From the NCBI GenBank assembly GCA_963514095.1, contig OY741280.1, forward strand, positions 23,066,508 to 23,130,507: a stretch of DNA of 64,000 bases. Direction: 5' to 3'. Below are positions 58,551 to 64,000 of this stretch, one piece after another; positions within the stretch are counted from its first letter, which is position 1; every line of letters starts with the position of its first letter. This DNA is from Eutrigla gurnardus (Eukaryota; Chordata; Actinopteri; Perciformes; Triglidae). The position numbers and the translations under genes were made by a program. The notes below the pieces were generated by a model that was not told the DNA's origin, ran no database searches, and worked only from the letters and a program-made list of their open reading frames with translations.

Positions 58551-61056
58551 AAGTTTTGTGTCTCTGTGGCTGTTTTATGTCTCTGTGGTTGTTTTGTGTC
58601 TTTGTGGTTGTTTTATGTCTCTGTGGTTGTTTTGTGTCTCTGTGGTTGTTTTATGTCTCTGTGGTTGTTTTGTGTCTTTGTGGCTGTTTTATGTCTCTGT
58701 GGTTGTTTTATGTCTTTGTGGTTGTTTTATGTCTCTGTGGTTGTTTTGTGTCTTTGTGGTTGTTTTATGTCTCTGTGGTTGTTTTGTGTCTCTGTGGTTG
58801 TTTTGTGTCTCTGTGGCTGTTTTGTGTCTCTGTGGCTGTTTTGTGTCTCTGTGGTTGTTTTGTGTCTCTGTGGCTGTTTTGTGTCTCTGTGGTTGTTTTG
58901 TGTCTCTGTGGTTGTTTTATGTCTCTGTGGTTGTTTTGTGTCTCTGTGGTTGTTTTATGTCTCTGTGGTTGTTTTGTGTCTCTGTGGTTGTTTTATGTCT
59001 CTGTGGCTGTTTTGTGTCTCTGTGGCTGTTTTGTGTCTCCCTTGGCTGTTTTGTGTCTCTGTGGTTGTTTTGTGTCTCTGTGGTTGTTTTGTGTCTCTGT
59101 GGCTGTTTTGTGTCTCTGTGGTTGTTTTATGTCTCTGTGGTTGTTTTGTGTCTTTGTGGTTGTTTTATGTCTCTGTGGCTGTTTTGTGTCTCTGTGGTTG
59201 TTTTATGTCTCTGTGGTTGTTTTATGTCTTTGTGGTTGTTTTGTGTCTCTGTGGCTGTTTTGTGTCTTTGTGGCTGTTTTGTGTCTCTGTGGTTGTTTTG
59301 TGTCTCTGTGGTTGTTTTGTGTCTCTGTGGTTGTTTTGTGTCTCTGTGGTTGTTTTATGTCTCTGTGGTTGTTTTATGTCTCTGTGGCTGTTTTGTGTCT
59401 CTGTGGTTGTTTTGTGTCTCTGTGGTTGTTTTGTGTCTCTGTGGTTGTTTTGTGTCTCTGTGGTTGTTTTATGTCTCTGTGGCTGTTTTGTGTCTCTGTG
59501 GTTGTTTTGTGTCTCTGTGGCTGTTTTGTGTCTCTGTGGTTGTTTTGTGTCTCTGTGGTTGTTTTGTGTCTCTGTGGTTGTTTTATGTCTCTGTGGCTGT
59601 TTTGTGTCTCTGTGGTTGTTTTGTGTCTCTGTGGTTGTTTTGTGTCTCTGTGGTTGTTTTGTGTCTCTGTGGCTGTTTTGTGTCTCTGTGGTTGTTTTGT
59701 GTCTCTGTGGTTGTTTTATGTCTCTGTGGTTGTTTTGTGTCTCTGTGGTTGTTTTGTGTCTCTGTGGCTGTTTTGTGTCTCTGTGGTTGTTTTGTGTCTC
59801 TGTGGTTGTTTTATGTCTCTGTGGCTGTTTTGTGTCTCTGTGGTTGTTTTATGTCTCTGTGGCTGTTTTGTGTCTCTGTGGTTGTTTTGTGTCTCTGTGG
59901 TTGTTTTGTGTCTCTGTGGTTGTTTTGTGTCTCTGTGGTTGTTTTATGTCTCTGTGGCTGTTTTGTGTCTCTGTGGTTGTTTTGTGTCTCTGTGGTTGTT
60001 TTATGTCTCTGTGGCTGTTTTGTGTCTCCGTGGTTGTTTTATGTCTCTGTGGCTGTTTTGTGTCTCTGTGGTTGTTTTGTGTCTCTGTGGTTGTTTTGTG
60101 TCTCTGTGGTTGTTTTGTGTCTCTGTGGTTGTTTTATGTCTCTGTGGCTGTTTTGTGTCTCTGTGGTTGTTTTGTGTCTCTGTGGTTGTTTTGTGTCTTT
60201 GTGGTTGTTTTTGGCTGTTTTGTGTCTCTGTGGTTGTTTTGTGTCTCTGTGGTTGTTTTGTGTCTTTGTGGCTGTTTTGTGTCTCTGTGGTTGTTTTATG
60301 TCTCTGTGGCTGTTTTGTGTCTCTGTGGTTGTTTTGTGTCTCTGTGGTTGTTTTGTGTCTCTGTGGTTGTTTTGTGTCCTTGTGGTTGTTTTGTGTCTCT
60401 GTGGTTGTTTTGTGTCCTTGTGGTTGTTTTGTGTCTCTGTGGTTGTTTTATGTCTCTGTGGTTGTTTTATGTCTCTGTGGTTGTTTTATGTCTCTGTGGT
60501 TGTTTTGTGTCTCTGTGGTTGTTTTGTGTCTCTGTGGTTGTTTTGTGTCTCTGTGGTTGTTTTGTGTCTCTGTGGTTGTTTTGTGTCCTTGTGGTTGTTT
60601 TGTGTCTCTGTGGTTGTTTTGTGTCTTTGTGGTTGTTTTGTGTCTCTGTGGCTGTTTTGTGTCTTTGTGGTTGTTTTTGGCTGTTTTGTGTCTTTGTGGC
60701 TGTTTTGTGTCTCTGTGGTTGTTTTGTGTCTTTGTGGTTGTTTTGTGTCTCTGTGGTTGTTTTGTGTCTCTGTGGTTGTTTTGTGTCTTTGTGGTTGTTT
60801 TTGGCTGTTTTGTGTCTCTGTGGCTGTTTTGTGTCTTTGTGGTTGTTTTATGTCTCTGTGGTTGTTTTGTGTCTCTGTGGTTGTTTTGTGTCTTTGTGGT
60901 TGTTTTTGGCTGTTTTGTGTCTCTGTGGTTGTTTTGTGTCTTTGTGGTTGTTTTATGTCTCTGTGGCTGTTTTGTGTCTCTGTGGCTGTTTTGTGTCTTT
61001 GTGGTTGTTTTTGGCTGTTTTGTGTCTCTGTGGTTGTTTTGTGGTTGTTCTGTGTG
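58551..61056. repeat. 2.5-kb minisatellite, 19-bp unit, about 130 copies
   Basis: The unit is GTGTCTCTGTGGTTGTTTT, with single-site variants: GTG or ATG at the start, CTC, CTT or CCT, and GGTT or GGCT. Truncated units (GGTTGTTTTTGGCTG) occur near 60,201, 60,669, 60,793, 60,898 and 61,003. The plus strand is open in all three frames for about 850 codons (a Val-Leu-Cys-Gly-Phe-Trp pattern) because 57 bp make 19 stop-free codons in every frame. These are artefacts, not proteins. Confidence 0.97.
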
Positions 61057-61059
61057 TCT

Positions 61060-62170
61060 TTCCAGGTGTTTGCATCTCTTTCCCATCGTGTTTGTAATCA
61101 TGGATGATGGACCTTAAATCTCTCCTTTTTAAGGTTTTTTATCGATGTGATTAAAACAGATTTTCTTTCGTTCCAGGAAAATGGACTGAACTCCTGCTTC
61201 TTTGTACATCTGTTGCTCTTTTGTAATTTTATTTCATGCAGTTTCACTGAAAGGAGACGGCCTGCGATTGAATGCCACCATTTTATTACCCTCCGCAACG
61301 CCAATCATCCCTCATACACACTCACTTCCTAAAAGGTCGCCGCCCACCCACGCTTTAATTACGATATAAAAGTGCAAGGTCTGACATCCCCCCGCCTCCC
61401 TCTCCAGCCGTCATGAACGCTGACGGCTCATTCTCGCCCTCCGACGGCGGCCCCGTCTGTTTGTGGGAATGGCTTTTCAAATGGCGGTGATTGAGCTTCT
61501 GAGTGATGTCATCGAGCCGGGCCGAGCAGAGGACAGACGGCGGGGGTGAGAGGTAATATACGGCTGTTGGCGTCCATCAGGTTCATAAACCGAAGTCACG
61601 CAGAGACAAAGGGGGACGCGGGACACAGATCCTGGATCCTGATATCATCCGCCGCCATCTGGGGAGGATTTACAGCTCCATCAGGCAGCAGCCAGTCCGT
61701 CCATTTCTTTTAAAGTCTCTTTTCTCTTTCGTCTTTTATCACCTTTCGCTCTCCAAGTCGCAGCGATCCTTTGACTCAAGGACACATTACCATCCTCAGT
61801 GTCTCTTTGTCTCCGGTCATCAGAACGTCTTCATACAAGAGGAGACAAAGCTGCTCTCCACCGTTCTGTTCAGTTGATCCATTGATGGTGAAACCGGATC
61901 AAACAAGCGCCAACGAACAAAATGACAAACTAGTCCTGATGGGACAGAAATCACATAGACCAGGACAGAGTAGACCTGATATGTCTCTCTGTGGACATTG
62001 GTGGTGGATCAGCCGCCTCCAAAGGGGTCTAACATGGAACCAGCTCCCGTTGTCTGAGACCAGAGTCGGCCATCCACGGCTCTCTTCTCTCCTGCTGCCT
62101 CGATGCTTTCAGCTCTGCTGGGTTCTTCTGCTCCACATGTTCAAACAAGTCCACAATCTGGCCCTCGTCA
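61060..62170. other. unique non-coding DNA; GC-richer patch at 61,380-61,680
   Basis: No gene is recognised. The patch includes TTCAAATGGCGGTGATTGAG and GAGTGATGTCATCGAG and is not repetitive. A regulatory role is speculative. Confidence 0.35.
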
Positions 62171-62177
62171 TCTCCCC

Positions 62178-62330
62178 CGAGTCCTCCGTCAACATCACCC
62201 ACGTCCTCCGTCAATATCACCCGCGTCCTCCGTCAACTTCACCCGCGTCCTCCGTCAACTTCACCCGCGTCCTCCATCAATATCACCCGCGTCCTCCATC
62301 AATATCACCCGCGTCCTCCGTCAATATCCT
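62178..62330. repeat. 22-bp minisatellite, about seven copies
   Basis: The unit is TCAAYWTCACCCGCGTCCTC followed by CR, with CGCGTCC recurring every 22 bp (62,222, 62,244, 62,266 and so on). Variants are CATCACCC, CTTCACCC and TATCACCC, with CCG or CCA at the end. Confidence 0.95.
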
Positions 62331-63616
62331 CCTCAGGCGAACGCCGCGGTGCTCGTCACACGCTGTGTTTAAAGTGCGTTAAGGAAATTATTGACGCCAA
62401 AAAAAAAGCTATCCGTGGGGAAAAAAATCAAAAGGTCATAGTGAGAAGTCGATGTGAGACACGGTCGCCGTCGCGTCTCCGATCTCAGCGAGACGAAGAG
62501 TTCCACAACAACACGACGATGAAACGACCCGAAAAGAGAATCGATCATTTGAACCATTAAGATCGATCCACATGAACATGAACGACGGAGGATCGATCCT
62601 CGCCATGTCGGGTGATGTCACGGTGCATTCAGGTGCTCTGTGGCAACGTCTGTAGGTTGTAGCAAACATCGGTGCAATATTAAACAAACAGCTGCCGTCT
62701 GGGTAAACACACACTTTAACTACATCAAAAGAATGAATTTCTCTTGTTTGTAACTAACTAGTGGCTACGAAGAACCAATGCTAGCTGAGCTAGCCGTGTC
62801 GGTTATAAAAGTGGAGTTTGTAAAGTTTCAGTAACGTTTGTTTATATTCTGCAATAATCCCAAATCCCAGAGGCCGTCAGCGGTGCAACCGATGTGATGC
62901 TAACTTCCTGTTGGCCGACAGAAAAACATTGCCCGGTTATTAGAAGTATAAAACAGCTGTTGGTCGATAAAAATGAAGATACGCAACAAGTTTTATAAGA
63001 AAACATGCGGGGTCTTTTGGTTGAAAGTCCTGTGTGGTTGGACCGATCCACCTCCACCAAAAGTGGTCTTTCCTTAAACAATTAACGAATTAACTTCCCA
63101 TCAGCACTTGAAAATAAACATTCGTACATGAAACCGATAGATTCTTAGCATTTTCTGACAATTTTACGAGGCTCGACTGTGAAATCAGTCAAACAACCCC
63201 AAGGACCATGAGGTGCAGCTGAAAGCCCAGAAGAAAGCTAGTAAGTGGACCTTGAGTTCAGGTTCCACCTCGTTAAAAATCAGATCTGCTTCAGAAGCGT
63301 GACTGGATTCATGGATTCATGATATTAGGCCTTGCGGTTCTGAAGCCGACACACCGAGACCGGGCCTTCAGGTCTCCGGTAACAACACGCCTCGGTCTTC
63401 TGGACTCAGCGGTCCACCAGGCGGACCCGGCGGAGGCCCTGACCCGGAGCCGGGTTTGGAGGATCCTCCAAACAATCAGCCTGCTGCTGCTTCAAACCCG
63501 ACCGAACAATTAATAAACATTTCGCCTGCAAATTGGACCACATGGGACGTTTTAGGATGTGAGCGCTTTTCATCTGATGAATAATTTATCATGTTAATGA
63601 ATCAACTTCCCGCCTG

Positions 63617-63619
<3 letters not shown>
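62331..63619. other. unique non-coding DNA
   Basis: No gene is recognised. A fragment of the GGACTTTCACCCAG family lies at 63,015-63,060 in minus orientation (TTGAAAGTCCTGTGTGGTTG, then GACCGATCCACCTCCACC). 63,330-63,480 is GC-rich without a domain-bearing frame. Confidence 0.4.
63015..63060 (-). mobile_element. fragment of the GGACTTTCACCCAG repeat family
   Basis: TTGAAAGTCCTGTGTGGTTG, then GACCGATCCACC, parallels the fragment at 48,480 (GAAAGTCCTGTGTTG, then GACCCGTCCAT). Confidence 0.45.

Positions 63620-63701
<82 letters not shown>
63620..63701. repeat. (GT)n microsatellite
   Basis: Uninterrupted GT tract of about 82 bp. Confidence 0.97.
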
Positions 63702-63702
<1 letters not shown>

Positions 63703-63792
63703 CAGCAGCTATCAGGTTCACAGCGTACCCTGATACTCAGCTGTTAACACCGAGCTAACTGTAGCATGACTGGCGTTTATCAGCAGACACAG

Positions 63793-63794
<2 letters not shown>

Positions 63795-63866
<72 letters not shown>
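63795..63866. repeat. (GT)n microsatellite
   Basis: Uninterrupted GT tract of about 72 bp. Confidence 0.97.
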
Positions 63867-63867
<1 letters not shown>

Positions 63868-64000
63868 AGTTGAAGTGGAGGATGATGGGGATGTTGGTGT
63901 GTGTTGGCTGGAGGACTGATGGATGAAGAGAGGGGATGGAGGGATTATCAGGGTTCAAACCCCAGACTGTTGATTCTCGTCGGGGCCCGGCGGCGGCGCG

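Noticed and set aside
58521..61117. Three overlapping plus-strand open frames of about 850 codons rich in Cys, Leu, Val and Trp
   Set aside because: The 19-bp unit lacks stops in every frame, so all three stay open. There is no gene structure.
61771..62382. 203-codon plus-strand open frame
   Set aside because: Its C-terminal third is the 22-bp array at 62,178-62,330, and the remainder has no recognisable domain or splice structure.

Overview
The window reads as nuclear DNA of a bony fish, most likely a percomorph teleost. The evidence is vertebrate-style non-coding DNA, very heavy (CA/GT)n load, a tRNA-derived SINE with an L2-type tail, L2-type LINE reverse-transcriptase relics, and several dispersed repeats that I know to be widespread in teleosts. 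The repeat names rest on memory, not on a search. No complete protein-coding gene, rRNA or stand-alone tRNA gene is visible. The very long open frames near 1.3-3.7 kb and 58.5-61.1 kb are tandem arrays whose unit lengths keep several frames open, not genes.

Layout. 1-1340: unremarkable unique DNA. 1341-3646: an 8-bp-unit minisatellite of 2.3 kb, followed by a purine-rich 20-bp array (3860-4232) and CA/CT/AG microsatellites. Around 5.0-5.2 kb there is a short GC-rich patch with a candidate first coding exon on the minus strand. 7.2-9.0 kb: two pieces of one dispersed repeat family, the second containing eight near-identical 70-bp tandem copies. 9-20 kb: mostly unique, with microsatellites, fragments of dispersed repeats, a LINE 3' end (about 17.0-17.25 kb) and an L2-type reverse-transcriptase relic (about 18.75 kb). 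20.8-24.3 kb: an almost intact SINE, a hAT-like MITE, and another copy of the 7-9 kb repeat family carrying its own 72-bp array. 25.8-26.4 kb: a 600-bp CA/TA tract. 32.4-33.3 kb: a 31-bp minisatellite. 34-46 kb: microsatellites, a purine-rich stretch, a second L2 relic and GC-rich unique patches. 46.0-46.7 kb: an unusual array of 24-bp units spaced by variable (TG)n tracts. 51.4-52.3 kb: two candidate minus-strand exons whose splice phases fit. 54.0-54.2 kb: a perfect 22-bp inverted repeat plus a third copy of its arm. 58.55-61.06 kb: a 2.5-kb 19-bp minisatellite. 62-64 kb: a 22-bp array and two long (GT)n tracts.

The simplest interpretation is an intergenic or long-intron region, with possible cis-regulatory patches. 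The gene candidates are weak: a single short exon at about 5.1 kb and a two-exon start at about 52 kb, both on the minus strand. No multi-gene system was found. The most interesting material is in the repeats: two independent tandem expansions from different parts of one dispersed element that also carries PBX/PREP-like and CRE-like motifs, the compound TG/24-mer array, the hairpin at 54 kb, and a higher-order structure at the end of the 19-bp array.
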